Shown: positions 16,880-25,542 of the stretch, in pieces
How positions within the stretch are numbered: position 1 is the stretch's first letter
Layout: each line of letters starts with the position of its first letter
Assembly (NCBI RefSeq): GCF_900129205.1
Contig: NZ_FQUK01000012.1
Location: 1 to 61,203 of the forward strand
Reading direction: 5' to 3'
Length of the DNA: 61,203 bases
Source of the DNA: Thermomonas hydrothermalis
GTDB lineage: Bacteria > Pseudomonadota > Gammaproteobacteria > Xanthomonadales > Xanthomonadaceae
Program-made: the position numbers and the translations under genes
The notes under the pieces: model-generated
Told to the model about the DNA's origin: nothing
Database searches by the model: none
Seen by the model: only the letters and a program-made list of their open reading frames with translations

Positions 16880-18001
16880 ATGCACCAGGCGCCTCACCAT
16901 CATCCGCCGTCTGCCGAGGTCACAGACGACGCCCCGACCATGCTGCGTCTGCGCGGGCGCTGGACGCTGCGCTACGCCAGCGAGATCGGCGACGTGCTGC
17001 GCGCCGTGCCGGCGGGGATCACCCGCATCGACGCGCGTGCAGTCGAACGTCTGGACACGCTGGGGGCGCTGCAGTTGCTGCGGTATGCCGAACGTCACGG
17101 CCTGGACTTCACCCAGTTCTGTTTTCGCGATGAGCACCAGCCGCTGGTGAATGCCATCGAAAACGTCCAGGATGACCGTCCGCCGCCGCCGCGCGAAACC
17201 GGCCTGCGGGCCGCGCTGGAACGATTGGGGCAGGCGATCACGCGCAGCATCGACGAAACGGTTGGGCTGGTCGGGTTTTTTGGCGAGGTGCTGGTCAAAC
17301 TGCTGCGTCTGTTCAAGGAACCACGCCGGTTCCGCCCGATTGCCACCGTCCATCACATGGAACAGGTGGGGCTGGATGCCGTGCCACTGGTGGCGCTGCT
17401 GTCGCTGATGGTGGGCGCGGTGATCGCATTCCTGGGGGCCACCGTGCTGGCCGATTTCGGGGCCACGATCTATGTGGTGGAGCTGGTCACCATCGCCTTT
17501 CTGCGCGAGTTCGGCGTGCTGCTGGCGGCGATTCTGCTGGCTGGTCGCACCGCCAGCGCCTTCACCGCACAGATCGGCATGATGGTCAATCGCGAGGAAG
17601 TGGACGCCATCCGCGTGCTCGGGCTGGATCCGGTCGATCTGCTGGTGCTGCCGCGCTTGCTGGCGCTGCTTGCGATGCTGCCGCTGCTGACCTTCATCGC
17701 CATGCTGGCCGGCCTGCTGGGCGGGCTGCTGGTGGCCAGCCTGGCGCTGGACATTCCGGCACCGGCCTTCCTGAACCGGATGCAGGCCACGTTCCAACTG
17801 CGGCATTTTCTGGTCGGCATGACCAAGGCCCCGGTATTTGCACTGGTCATCGCCCTGATCGGCTGCTTGCAGGGCCTGCGCGTGCGCGGCACCGCGCAGT
17901 CGCTGGGCGAACGCACCACCGCCAGCGTGGTGCAGGCGATCTCGATGGTGATCGTGCTGGATGCGCTGGCCGCGCTGTGGTTCATGGAGATGGGCCTGTG
18001 A
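16880..18001 (+). CDS. MlaE-family permease with N-terminal STAS domain
   Basis: Membrane subunit (373 aa) of an MCE-type ABC lipid transporter. Residues about 1-95 form a STAS-like domain (LRLRGRWTLRYASEIGD, ending near FRDEHQP). The remainder is an MlaE permease with five or six helices and the typical AAILLAGRTASAFTAQIG stretch and EVDAIRVLGLDPV coupling loop. In E. coli the STAS partner MlaB is a separate protein; here it is fused. It starts the operon permease-ATPase-MCE protein-lipoprotein. ATG at 16880 is used; TTG at 16871 is possible. Confidence 0.9.
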   Translation: MHQAPHHHPPSAEVTDDAPTMLRLRGRWTLRYASEIGDVLRAVPAGITRIDARAVERLDTLGALQLLRYAERHGLDFTQFCFRDEHQPLVNAIENVQDDRPPPPRETGLRAALERLGQAITRSIDETVGLVGFFGEVLVKLLRLFKEPRRFRPIATVHHMEQVGLDAVPLVALLSLMVGAVIAFLGATVLADFGATIYVVELVTIAFLREFGVLLAAILLAGRTASAFTAQIGMMVNREEVDAIRVLGLDPVDLLVLPRLLALLAMLPLLTFIAMLAGLLGGLLVASLALDIPAPAFLNRMQATFQLRHFLVGMTKAPVFALVIALIGCLQGLRVRGTAQSLGERTTASVVQAISMVIVLDALAALWFMEMGL

Positions 18002-18804
18002 GCGCGACGCCGACCCCATTGATCCGGGTGCGCGGCCTGACCACCCGCTTCGGCACGCAGGTGGTGCATGACGGGCTGGATCTGGACGTACAGCGCGGCG
18101 AGATCCTGGGCGTGGTCGGCGGATCCGGCAGCGGCAAGTCCGTGCTGATGCGCACCCTGCTCGGCCTGTTGACGCCAGCCGGCGGCACGATCGAAATCCT
18201 CGGTGTGGATGCGCGTGCCGACGATCCCGTGCTACGTCGCCATATCCAGCGCAACATCGGCGTGCTGTTTCAGGATGGCGCCCTGTTTTCCTCGCTGACC
18301 GTGGGCGAAAACGTGCAGGTGCCGCTGAAGGAGTATTACCCCGATCTGCCAGATTCGCTGCGCTATGAGTTGGCACTGCTCAAAGTGAAGCTGGCTGGGC
18401 TGCCGGCCGAGGCGCTGGACAAACTGCCCACGCAACTGTCCGGCGGCATGCGCAAGCGCGCTGCCCTGGCGCGGGCACTGGCACTCGACCCGCCGCTGCT
18501 GTTCCTCGATGAACCCACCGCCGGGCTCGACCCGATCAGCGCCGCCGCCTTCGACCAGCTGCTGCGCACCCTGCGCGATGCCCTCGGCTTGACCGTGTTT
18601 TTGATCACCCACGATCTCGACACGTTGTATGCCATCTGCGACCGGGTGGCGGTGCTGGCCGATCGCCGTATCCTCGCGGTGGCGCCGCCGCCGGTGCTGG
18701 AAACGCTCGACCACCCCTGGGTGCAGGCGTATTTCAACGGCCCACGTGGCCGGGCGGCGCAGGTGGCCCACCAGGCCAGGCCCTCAGACCAAGGACGCAA
18801 GTGA
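17998..18804 (+). CDS. MCE transporter ATP-binding protein (MlaF-like)
   Basis: ABC ATPase of 268 aa that powers the lipid transporter. Walker A is GGSGSGKS, the signature motif is LSGGMRKRAALARAL, Walker B is LLFLDEPTAGLDP and the switch histidine is in LITHDLDTL. The GTG start overlaps the permease stop by 4 bp (GTGA), which fixes the start. The C-terminal tail HPWVQAYFNGPRGR is typical of MlaF-like ATPases. Confidence 0.93.
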   Translation: MSATPTPLIRVRGLTTRFGTQVVHDGLDLDVQRGEILGVVGGSGSGKSVLMRTLLGLLTPAGGTIEILGVDARADDPVLRRHIQRNIGVLFQDGALFSSLTVGENVQVPLKEYYPDLPDSLRYELALLKVKLAGLPAEALDKLPTQLSGGMRKRAALARALALDPPLLFLDEPTAGLDPISAAAFDQLLRTLRDALGLTVFLITHDLDTLYAICDRVAVLADRRILAVAPPPVLETLDHPWVQAYFNGPRGRAAQVAHQARPSDQGRK

Positions 18805-19730
18805 TGGAAACCCGCGCCAACCATGTGCTGATCGGCGGCTTCGCCATCCTGGTGACCGTGTTGCTATTGCTGTTCGTGCTATGGGCCACCAAGTTCGGGG
18901 CCGAACGCAACTGGCAGCGTTACCTGGTGGTCTTCACCGAACCGGTGGTCGGGCTGACCGAAGGCAGCAGCGTGCAATACAACGGCATCGCCGTCGGCAC
19001 CGTGGACAAGCTCAGTCTGGATCCGGCCGACCCGCGCCGGGTGCTGGCCCTGCTCAAACTCAAGGCGGATACACCGATCCGGGTCGATACCCGCGCCAAG
19101 CTCTCGCAACAAGGCATCACCGGCGTGCCGTTCATCCTGCTCAGCGGCGGCAGCCCGGATGCCGCGCCGCTGCAACCGCCACCCGGCAGCGACATTGCCA
19201 TCATCCGCGCCCAACCGTCGGCGCTGCAGAACGTGGCCGACAGCGCCAATCGGCTGGTGGCGCGGCTGGATGAGTTGCTCAGCGAAGACAACATTCGCCA
19301 CCTCAACGCCACCCTGGCCAATCTGGAACAGGCCAGCGCCGCCCTGGCCACACGGCGGCAGGACATCGAACAGCTGATCGTCAATGCCCGCGATGCCACC
19401 GCCGCGCTGAAAACCACCCTGGACAGCGCCAACGGCACTTTGACCGGGCTCGATCGCGGCCTGGTGCAACGCCTACCCGCCTTGTTGGACAGGCTGGATG
19501 GCACCATCGCCAAGCTGGATGCCGCGGCCGGCCATGCCGATGCGCTGATCAGCGAAAACCGCCCGGCGATCAACGCCTTCACCCACCAAGGCTTGAGCCA
19601 GGTGGAACCGACCCTGGTGGAACTGCGCGGGCTGGCCCGCGACCTGCGGCAACTGACCCAGCGCCTGCAAGGCAACCCAGCCCGCGCCCTGCTGGGGCGC
19701 GACGCGCCCAAGGAGTACGACCCGCGATGA
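18804..19730 (+). CDS. MCE family protein (MlaD/PqiB-like)
   Basis: Periplasmic lipid-binding subunit of 308 aa, anchored by one N-terminal helix (LIGGFAILVTVLLLLFVLWA). A single MCE domain follows (about residues 38-120) with FTEPVVGLTEGSSVQYNGIAVGTV. The long C-terminal part is predicted alpha-helical (residues 135-290) and probably forms the tube or coiled coil of a hexamer spanning the periplasm. The ATG overlaps the upstream stop by 1 bp; a GTG one codon earlier is possible. Confidence 0.92.
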   Translation: METRANHVLIGGFAILVTVLLLLFVLWATKFGAERNWQRYLVVFTEPVVGLTEGSSVQYNGIAVGTVDKLSLDPADPRRVLALLKLKADTPIRVDTRAKLSQQGITGVPFILLSGGSPDAAPLQPPPGSDIAIIRAQPSALQNVADSANRLVARLDELLSEDNIRHLNATLANLEQASAALATRRQDIEQLIVNARDATAALKTTLDSANGTLTGLDRGLVQRLPALLDRLDGTIAKLDAAAGHADALISENRPAINAFTHQGLSQVEPTLVELRGLARDLRQLTQRLQGNPARALLGRDAPKEYDPR

Positions 19731-20356
19731 GCCGTCCTGGTGCTTTCCCTGCCCTGATCGCCGCCGGACTGCTGGTGCTGCTGCCCGGATGCAGCAGCCT
19801 GCTCGGTGGCCCGGCCACGCCCGTGGCCATGTACCAGCCCAGTGTGCCGGTCACGCCCGATCCGGCCTGGCCTGAGGTCAGCTGGTCGCTGGCGCTGGCA
19901 CCGCCACAGGCGCCCTCCGTGCTGGACGACCGGCGTCTGCTGGTGCACACCGCCCAGGACGAACTGCTGCCCTACCGGGGGGTGACCTGGGCGCTGCCGC
20001 CCCCGGCGCTGCTGACGCAGACGGTCTTGCAGACCCTAGACGCCAGCGGCCGGATCGGCGCGGTGGCGCACCAGGACAGCGGCATGGCGGCCGATTACCG
20101 CCTGTTGCTGGAACTGTCCCGCTTTCAGGCCGAGCAAGACGGCGCCCCGGCCGTGCAGATCGACGTCACCGCCCGCCTGTTGCGGATGCGCGACATGCGC
20201 CTGGTCGGCAGCCGCCACTTCGCACTGCGCCAGCCCGCGGCCAGCATGGACGCCCCGGCCCTGGTCAACGCCTTCGGCCAGGCGCTAGGCAAGCTGGGGC
20301 ACGACATCGCCGGCTGGGCCCTTGCGACCGGCCAGGCGGCCACCCACGAGCCTTGA
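19727..20356 (+). CDS. ABC-type transport auxiliary lipoprotein (PqiC-like)
   Basis: A 209-aa lipoprotein with lipobox LLPGC (Cys about residue 22) after a hydrophobic signal. The mature protein resembles the PqiC/DUF330 family that accompanies MCE operons, with the YRLLLELSRFQAEQ strand and a C-terminal helix. Asp does not follow the lipobox Cys (it is CSSL), so outer-membrane sorting is expected. It probably completes the path to the outer membrane. Its ATG overlaps the MCE stop (ATGA). No MlaA or MlaC homologue is seen here. Confidence 0.85.
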   Translation: MSRPGAFPALIAAGLLVLLPGCSSLLGGPATPVAMYQPSVPVTPDPAWPEVSWSLALAPPQAPSVLDDRRLLVHTAQDELLPYRGVTWALPPPALLTQTVLQTLDASGRIGAVAHQDSGMAADYRLLLELSRFQAEQDGAPAVQIDVTARLLRMRDMRLVGSRHFALRQPAASMDAPALVNAFGQALGKLGHDIAGWALATGQAATHEP

Positions 20357-20480
20357 GGAAACGCCCGTCAGGCACGGCTTACGCCACCTGCTGCCTCGTC
20401 CAACACCCCGACCGGCACGGCACTGATTGCCGCCACCAGGCAAAGCCCGGACAATCACGGGCCCGCGACAGGAGAGCCCC

Positions 20481-22157
20481 ATGAGCGCACACAACGCGAC
20501 CCAGGCCGAACGTGAATCCATGGCCTACGACGTCGTCGTGGTCGGCGCCGGCCCGGCCGGGCTGGCCACCGCAATCCGCCTGAAACAACTGGCCGCCGAC
20601 GCCGGACGTGAGGTCTCGGTGTGCGTGCTGGAAAAAGGCTCCGAACCCGGCGCGCACATCCTGTCCGGCGCGATCATGGATCCACGCGCGCTGACCGAGC
20701 TGTTCCCGGACTGGGCCGAACGCGGCGCGCCGCTGAAGCAGGCCGTGACCCGCGACGAGTTTCTGTTTCTCGATGAAACCGGCGCCAAGGCCACGCCGCA
20801 CTGGCTGCTGCCGGACTGCTTCAAAAACGAGGGCAACTACATCGTCAGTCTGGGCGCGGTGACGCGCTGGCTGGCCCAGCAGGCCGAAGCCCTGGGCGTG
20901 GAGATCTTCCCCGGCTTTGCCGCGGCGGAAGTGCTCTACGACGATACCGGCGCGGTCAAGGGCGTGGCCACCGGCGACATGGGCATCGGCAAGGATGGCC
21001 AGCCGACCGACCAGTTTCAGCGCGGCATGGAACTGCACGCGCACTACACGATCTTTGCCGAAGGCGCGCGCGGCCATCTTGGCCGGCAGCTGATCGCCCG
21101 CTACCAACTGGATGCCGGCAAGGATCCGCAAAGCTATGCCATCGGCATCAAGGAGCTGTGGCAGGCCGATCCGGCCAAGCACCAGCCAGGGCTGGTGGTG
21201 CACACCGCTGGCTGGCCGCTGGATGCCGACACTTACGGCGGCTCGTTTCTGTACCACGCCGAGGACGGCAAGATCGCGATTGGCTTCGTGGTCGGGCTGG
21301 ACTACAAGAACCCATGGCTGAGCCCGTTCCAGGAGTTCCAGCGCTTCAAGACCCATCCGGCGATCCGCAAGCACTTAGAAGGTGGCAAGCGGATCGGCTA
21401 CGGCGCCCGCGCCATCACCGCCGGCGGCCTGCTCAGCCTGCCCAAGACGGTGTTCCCAGGCGGTGCGCTGGTCGGTTGCGAGGCCGGTTACCTCAACGCC
21501 AGCCGGATCAAGGGCAGCCACGCCGCGATCAAGACCGGCATGCTGGCCGCCGAAGCCGCCTTTGCCGCGCTGTGCGAAGGCCGCAGCCGGGATGAACTGA
21601 CCGCTTATCCAGCCGCATTCGAGCGTAGCTGGCTGCATGCAGAACTGCTGCAGGCCAAGAACTTCAAACAGTGGTTCAAGAAGGGCCGCACCGTCGCCAC
21701 CTTGATGACTGGCATCGAGCAGTGGCTGCTGCCCAAGCTGGGCATCCGCACGCCGCCGTGGACGCTGCACCGGAAAACGCCGGACCATGCCTGCCTGGCA
21801 CCGGCGGCGACGCAGCCGAAGATCGAGTACCCCAAGCCCGACGGCGTGCTCACCTTCGACCGCTTGAGCTCGGTGTTCCTGTCCAACACCTACCACGATG
21901 AAGACCAGCCCTCGCACCTGACGCTGAAGGATCCGACGATCCCGGTCGCGGTGAACCTGAAGCAGTACGCCGGCCCCGAGGCCCGCTACTGCCCGGCCGG
22001 CGTGTACGAGTATGTCGGCGACCCCGGCGCCGAGCGCCTGCAGATCAACGCTGCCAACTGCGTGCACTGCAAGACCTGCGACATCAAGGATCCCACCCAG
22101 AACATCGTCTGGGTGGCGCCGCAAGGCGGCGGCGGGCCGAACTACCAGAACATGTGA
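20481..22157 (+). CDS. Electron transfer flavoprotein-ubiquinone oxidoreductase
   Basis: Membrane-associated FAD and [4Fe-4S] enzyme of 558 aa that passes electrons from ETF to ubiquinone. The FAD-binding GAGPAGLATAIRL is at the N-terminus (about residues 20-32). The cluster ligands are visible near the C-terminus as CPAGVYEY and CVHCKTCDIKDP. Start ATG 20481 follows AGGAGAG; a GACAAT box lies at 20450-20455. It works with the etfBA pair at 23855-25542 to link fatty-acid and amino-acid dehydrogenases to the respiratory chain. Confidence 0.96.
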   Translation: MSAHNATQAERESMAYDVVVVGAGPAGLATAIRLKQLAADAGREVSVCVLEKGSEPGAHILSGAIMDPRALTELFPDWAERGAPLKQAVTRDEFLFLDETGAKATPHWLLPDCFKNEGNYIVSLGAVTRWLAQQAEALGVEIFPGFAAAEVLYDDTGAVKGVATGDMGIGKDGQPTDQFQRGMELHAHYTIFAEGARGHLGRQLIARYQLDAGKDPQSYAIGIKELWQADPAKHQPGLVVHTAGWPLDADTYGGSFLYHAEDGKIAIGFVVGLDYKNPWLSPFQEFQRFKTHPAIRKHLEGGKRIGYGARAITAGGLLSLPKTVFPGGALVGCEAGYLNASRIKGSHAAIKTGMLAAEAAFAALCEGRSRDELTAYPAAFERSWLHAELLQAKNFKQWFKKGRTVATLMTGIEQWLLPKLGIRTPPWTLHRKTPDHACLAPAATQPKIEYPKPDGVLTFDRLSSVFLSNTYHDEDQPSHLTLKDPTIPVAVNLKQYAGPEARYCPAGVYEYVGDPGAERLQINAANCVHCKTCDIKDPTQNIVWVAPQGGGGPNYQNM

Positions 22158-22165
22158 TGACCCAT

Positions 22166-22194
22166 GGAAAAGCCGCCCGAGAGGCGGTTTTTCC
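22166..22194. terminator. Bidirectional terminator
   Basis: GGAAAAGCCGCC-CGAGA-GGCGGTTTTTCC forms a 12-bp stem with one G-T pair, with A-run and T-run flanks. It lies 8 bp after the ETF-QO stop and could also stop transcripts from the convergent CoA-transferase genes. The rest of the gap to 22347 shows nothing recognisable. Confidence 0.8.
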
Positions 22195-22347
22195 TGATTG
22201 ACGGCATCTCACGCAGGCGGGCAAACGCGCAGGGGCGCCGATAGGCGAACCCCTGTAGCGAAATCAAGGGGGAGGCAGTGGCATTGCCGCTGCCGGAGGA
22301 CATTCGCGGAAGGGGCTTGCCTGTCAGCGTCAGTGGCTCCGCGATCT

Positions 22348-22974
22348 TTAGCGCAGCGGCACGCCCGTTTTGGCCGCCACCTCGTCGCAACTGACGCCGT
22401 CGGCCAGTTCGACCAGCTTGAGACCCTCCGGCGTCACGTCGAACACACCCAGCTCGGTGATGATGCGATCGACCACACCCACGCCGGTCAGCGGCAGGGT
22501 GCACTGCGGCAGGATCTTGGGCGTGCCGGCCTTGGTGGTGTGCTCCATCAGCACCACCACGCGCTGCACGCCGGCCACCAGATCCATCGCCCCGCCCATG
22601 CCCTTGACCATCTTGCCGGGCACCATCCAGTTGGCCAGGTCGCCCTTGTCGGTGACTTCCATGGCACCCAGGATGGCCAGGTCGATATGGCCGCCGCGGA
22701 TCATGGCAAACGATTCATGGCTGCCGAAGAAACTGGCACCCGGCACCGCCGTCACGGTCTGCTTGCCGGCATTGATGAGGTCGGGATCGACCTCGTCCTC
22801 GGTCGGGAACGGGCCGATGCCGAGCAGGCCGTTCTCGCTCTGCAGCCAGACATTGATGCCCTCGGGGATGTAGTTGGCCACCAGCGTCGGCAGGCCGATG
22901 CCGAGGTTGACGTACATGCCGTCGGCCAGCTCCTGGGCGGCGCGACGGGCCATCTGTTCACGGGTCCAGGCCAT
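22348..22974 (-). CDS. scoB: 3-oxoacid CoA-transferase subunit B
   Basis: Beta subunit (208 aa) of a two-subunit family I CoA-transferase that moves CoA between succinyl-CoA and acetoacetate or similar acids. The catalytic glutamate is in the conserved [11 protein letters not shown] stretch (about residue 48), and GGAMDLVAG is the usual later motif. The ATG lies 1 bp after the stop of subunit A, so they form an operon. The pair sits between ETF-QO and etfBA, which suggests a role in branched-chain or fatty acid breakdown. Confidence 0.93.
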   Translation of the reverse strand: MAWTREQMARRAAQELADGMYVNLGIGLPTLVANYIPEGINVWLQSENGLLGIGPFPTEDEVDPDLINAGKQTVTAVPGASFFGSHESFAMIRGGHIDLAILGAMEVTDKGDLANWMVPGKMVKGMGGAMDLVAGVQRVVVLMEHTTKAGTPKILPQCTLPLTGVGVVDRIITELGVFDVTPEGLKLVELADGVSCDEVAAKTGVPLR

Positions 22975-22975
22975 C

Positions 22976-23695
22976 TCAGTTGCCCTCCGACTGGCGAACG
23001 GTGCGCTGCTCGATGCGTTTCTCCGGATGCGGATTGAGCACCAGGCGATCGACATAGATCCCGGGCAGGTGCACCTGGTCGGGGTCGATCTCGCCAATCT
23101 CCACCAGCTGCTCGACCTCGGCCACGCAGACCTTGCCCGCCATGGCGCAGACCGGGTTGAAGTTGCGTGCGGTCTTGCGGAAGACCAGGTTGCCGGCATG
23201 GTCTGCTTTCCACGCCTTGACCAGCGACACGTCCGCCTTCAGCGCGGTTTCCAGCACGTACATGCGGCCATCGAATTCACGCGTTTCCTTGCCCTCGGCC
23301 ACGACGGTGCCGTAGCCGGTCGCGGTGTAGAACGCCGGGATGCCGGCACCGCCGGCGCGCAGGCGCTCGGCCAGCGTGCCCTGCGGGTTGAACTCCAGCT
23401 CCAGCTCACCCGCCAGATACTGGCGCTCGAACTCTTTGTTCTCGCCCACGTAGGACGAAATCATCTTGCGGATCTGCCGGGTTTCCAGCAGCAGACCCAG
23501 GCCGAAGCCGTCCACGCCGGCATTGTTGGAAATCACGGTCAGGTTGCGAACGCCGGAGTCACGCAGCGCCGCAATCAACGCCTCCGGGATGCCGCACAAC
23601 CCAAAACCGCCCACGGCCAGGGTCTGGCCATCGGCGATCAGGCCCTGCAGGGCGGCGGCGGCGCTTGGATACAGCTTGCTCTTGGCGGAAGCCAC
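22976..23695 (-). CDS. scoA: 3-oxoacid CoA-transferase subunit A
   Basis: Alpha subunit (239 aa) of the same CoA-transferase. The glycine-rich [10 protein letters not shown] (about residues 29-38) is the family signature for CoA binding. The start is GTG at 23695, preceded by a good GAGGAA ribosome site 9 bp upstream. It stands divergent from etfB across 159 bp. Confidence 0.93.
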   Translation of the reverse strand: MASAKSKLYPSAAAALQGLIADGQTLAVGGFGLCGIPEALIAALRDSGVRNLTVISNNAGVDGFGLGLLLETRQIRKMISSYVGENKEFERQYLAGELELEFNPQGTLAERLRAGGAGIPAFYTATGYGTVVAEGKETREFDGRMYVLETALKADVSLVKAWKADHAGNLVFRKTARNFNPVCAMAGKVCVAEVEQLVEIGEIDPDQVHLPGIYVDRLVLNPHPEKRIEQRTVRQSEGN

Positions 23696-23766
23696 GGGCA
23701 GTTCCTCGCACGATCGATTGGAGCCCGCATTCTAGCCGCTTGTGCGATATGTCCTCACTGTACGTT

Positions 23767-23797
23767 CGGGCAGTCGCCCGACGGTATCCGCTAAAAT
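23767..23797 (+). promoter_or_regulatory. Candidate etfB promoter with overlapping dyad
   Basis: TAAAAT at 23792-23797 is a good -10 box for etfB. The expected -35 region holds the small dyad CGGGC-AGTC-GCCCG (23767-23780), which could be an operator. No -35 consensus is seen. Confidence 0.4.
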
Positions 23798-23854
23798 GGC
23801 CGCACCGGCCGCTGGCCGGATGTTCTTTTTTCCCCACTTTTGGACGTTCACACG

Positions 23855-24601
23855 ATGAAGATCCTCGTCGGCTACAAGCGCGTGGTGGACTACAACGTCC
23901 GCATCCAGGTCAAGCCGGACGGCTCAGGCGTGGAAACCGCCGGTGTCAAGCTGTCGCCCAACCCGTTCGACGAAATCGCCCTGGAAGAAGCGCTGCGCCT
24001 GCGCGACAAGGGCATCGCCAGCGAAGTCGTGGTCGCCACCATCGCGCCGGCGGATGCCCAGGCGCATCTGCGCAACGGCCTGGCCATGGGTGCCAACCGT
24101 GCCATCCACGTCGTCACCGAGACGGCGGTGCAGCCGCTGACCGCAGCGCGCATCTTCCTGAAGCTGATCGAGCGCGAGCAGCCGGATCTGGTGATCCTGG
24201 GCAAGCAGGCCATCGACGATGACGCCAACCAGACCGGCCAGATGCTGGCCACGCTGTGGGGCCGCCCGCAGGCCACCTTTGCCAGCAAGCTGACCATCGA
24301 GGCCGGCAAGGCCACGGTGGTGCGTGAAGTCGATGCCGGCCTGGAAACGCTGGAGGTCGAACTGCCAGCGGTGGTCACCACCGACCTGCGCCTGAACGAG
24401 CCGCGCTTCATCAAGCTGCCGGACATCATGAAGGCCAAGACCAAGCCGCTGGACACCATCCCGCTCGCCGAGCTGGGCGTGGAGGCCAATGATTCGCTCA
24501 AGACCCTCCACTACGCCCCGCCTGCCAAGCGCAGCCGTGGCGTGATGGTGAAGGATGCGGCCGAGCTGGTGGCCGCGCTCAAGCAGAAGGGGCTCCTGTA
24601 A
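23855..24601 (+). CDS. etfB: Electron transfer flavoprotein beta subunit
   Basis: Small ETF subunit (248 aa), starting MKILVGYKRVVDYNVRI. It carries the AMP site and the conserved KQAIDDDANQTGQMLA and the VEVELPAVVTTDLRLNEPR region (the ETF beta signature). A short upstream in-frame start would add five residues but the canonical start is at 23855. It overlaps etfA by 1 bp. Confidence 0.96.
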   Translation: MKILVGYKRVVDYNVRIQVKPDGSGVETAGVKLSPNPFDEIALEEALRLRDKGIASEVVVATIAPADAQAHLRNGLAMGANRAIHVVTETAVQPLTAARIFLKLIEREQPDLVILGKQAIDDDANQTGQMLATLWGRPQATFASKLTIEAGKATVVREVDAGLETLEVELPAVVTTDLRLNEPRFIKLPDIMKAKTKPLDTIPLAELGVEANDSLKTLHYAPPAKRSRGVMVKDAAELVAALKQKGLL

Positions 24602-25542
24602 TGGCCAAGGTTCTCATCGTTGCCGAACATCTCGACGGCACTCTCAACCCTGCCACCGCCAAGTGCGTCAGCGCCGCGCAGGCCCTAGCGCCGGAACGTA
24701 TCGACATCGTCGTGCTGGCCGCCGACCCCGCCGGCGTTGCCGCCCAGGCTGCACAGATCGCCGGCGTGGCGCGGGTGCTGACCGTTGCCAACCCGGCCAA
24801 TGCCCACCCGATCGCCCAGGTGCTGGCGCCGCAGGTGGCCGCACTGGCCGCCGGCTACACCCACGTATTCGGCCCGTCCACCACGTTCGGCAAGGATCTG
24901 ATGCCGGCCGTGGCCGCCCGGCTAGGCGTGAACCAGGTGTCCGACCTGATGGCGGTGGAGGATGCCTACACCTTCAAGCGGCCGATCTACGCCGGCAATG
25001 CCATCATCACCGTGCAGGCACCGGCCGACCAGACCGTGGTCGCCACCGTGCGCACCGCCTCCTGGCCGGAAGCCGCACGCGGCGGCAATGCCGCGGTGGA
25101 AGCCGCGCAGGTGGACGTGCCCCTGCCCAGCCACACCCGCTTCGTTGGCCTGGCGGCCGGCAAGTCCGACCGCCCCGACCTGCAAAGCGCCAAGCGCGTG
25201 GTCTCCGGCGGCCGCGGCGTGGGCTCGGCGGAAAACTTCCAGATCATCTACCGCCTGGCCGACAAGCTGGGCGCCGCGGTGGGCGCCTCGCGCGCCGCAG
25301 TCGATGCCGGCTACGTGCCGAACGAACTGCAAGTGGGCCAGACCGGCAAGATCATCGCGCCGGAGCTGTACATCGCGATCGGCATCTCCGGCGCCATCCA
25401 GCACCTGACCGGCATCAAGGACGCCGGCACTATCGTGGCCATCAACAAGGACGGCGACGCGCCGATCTTTGAAGTGGCCGATATCGGCCTGGTCGGCGAC
25501 CTGTTCCAGATCATCCCGGAACTGGAAAAAGCGCTGGGTTGA
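24601..25542 (+). CDS. etfA: Electron transfer flavoprotein alpha subunit
   Basis: Large ETF subunit (313 aa) that binds FAD. The FAD-binding C-terminal domain has the [24 protein letters not shown] stretch in family form and the ETF alpha signature [20 protein letters not shown]. It accepts electrons from acyl-CoA and other dehydrogenases and hands them to ETF-QO. In Xanthomonas this gene marks one border of the variable LPS locus. Its TGA abuts the convergent glycosyltransferase TGA without any gap. Confidence 0.96.
   Translation: MAKVLIVAEHLDGTLNPATAKCVSAAQALAPERIDIVVLAADPAGVAAQAAQIAGVARVLTVANPANAHPIAQVLAPQVAALAAGYTHVFGPSTTFGKDLMPAVAARLGVNQVSDLMAVEDAYTFKRPIYAGNAIITVQAPADQTVVATVRTASWPEAARGGNAAVEAAQVDVPLPSHTRFVGLAAGKSDRPDLQSAKRVVSGGRGVGSAENFQIIYRLADKLGAAVGASRAAVDAGYVPNELQVGQTGKIIAPELYIAIGISGAIQHLTGIKDAGTIVAINKDGDAPIFEVADIGLVGDLFQIIPELEKALG

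Noticed and set aside
15923-18376. An 817-codon open frame across the exporter and the MCE permease
   Set aside because: It spans two divergent real genes in other frames and looks like composition noise.
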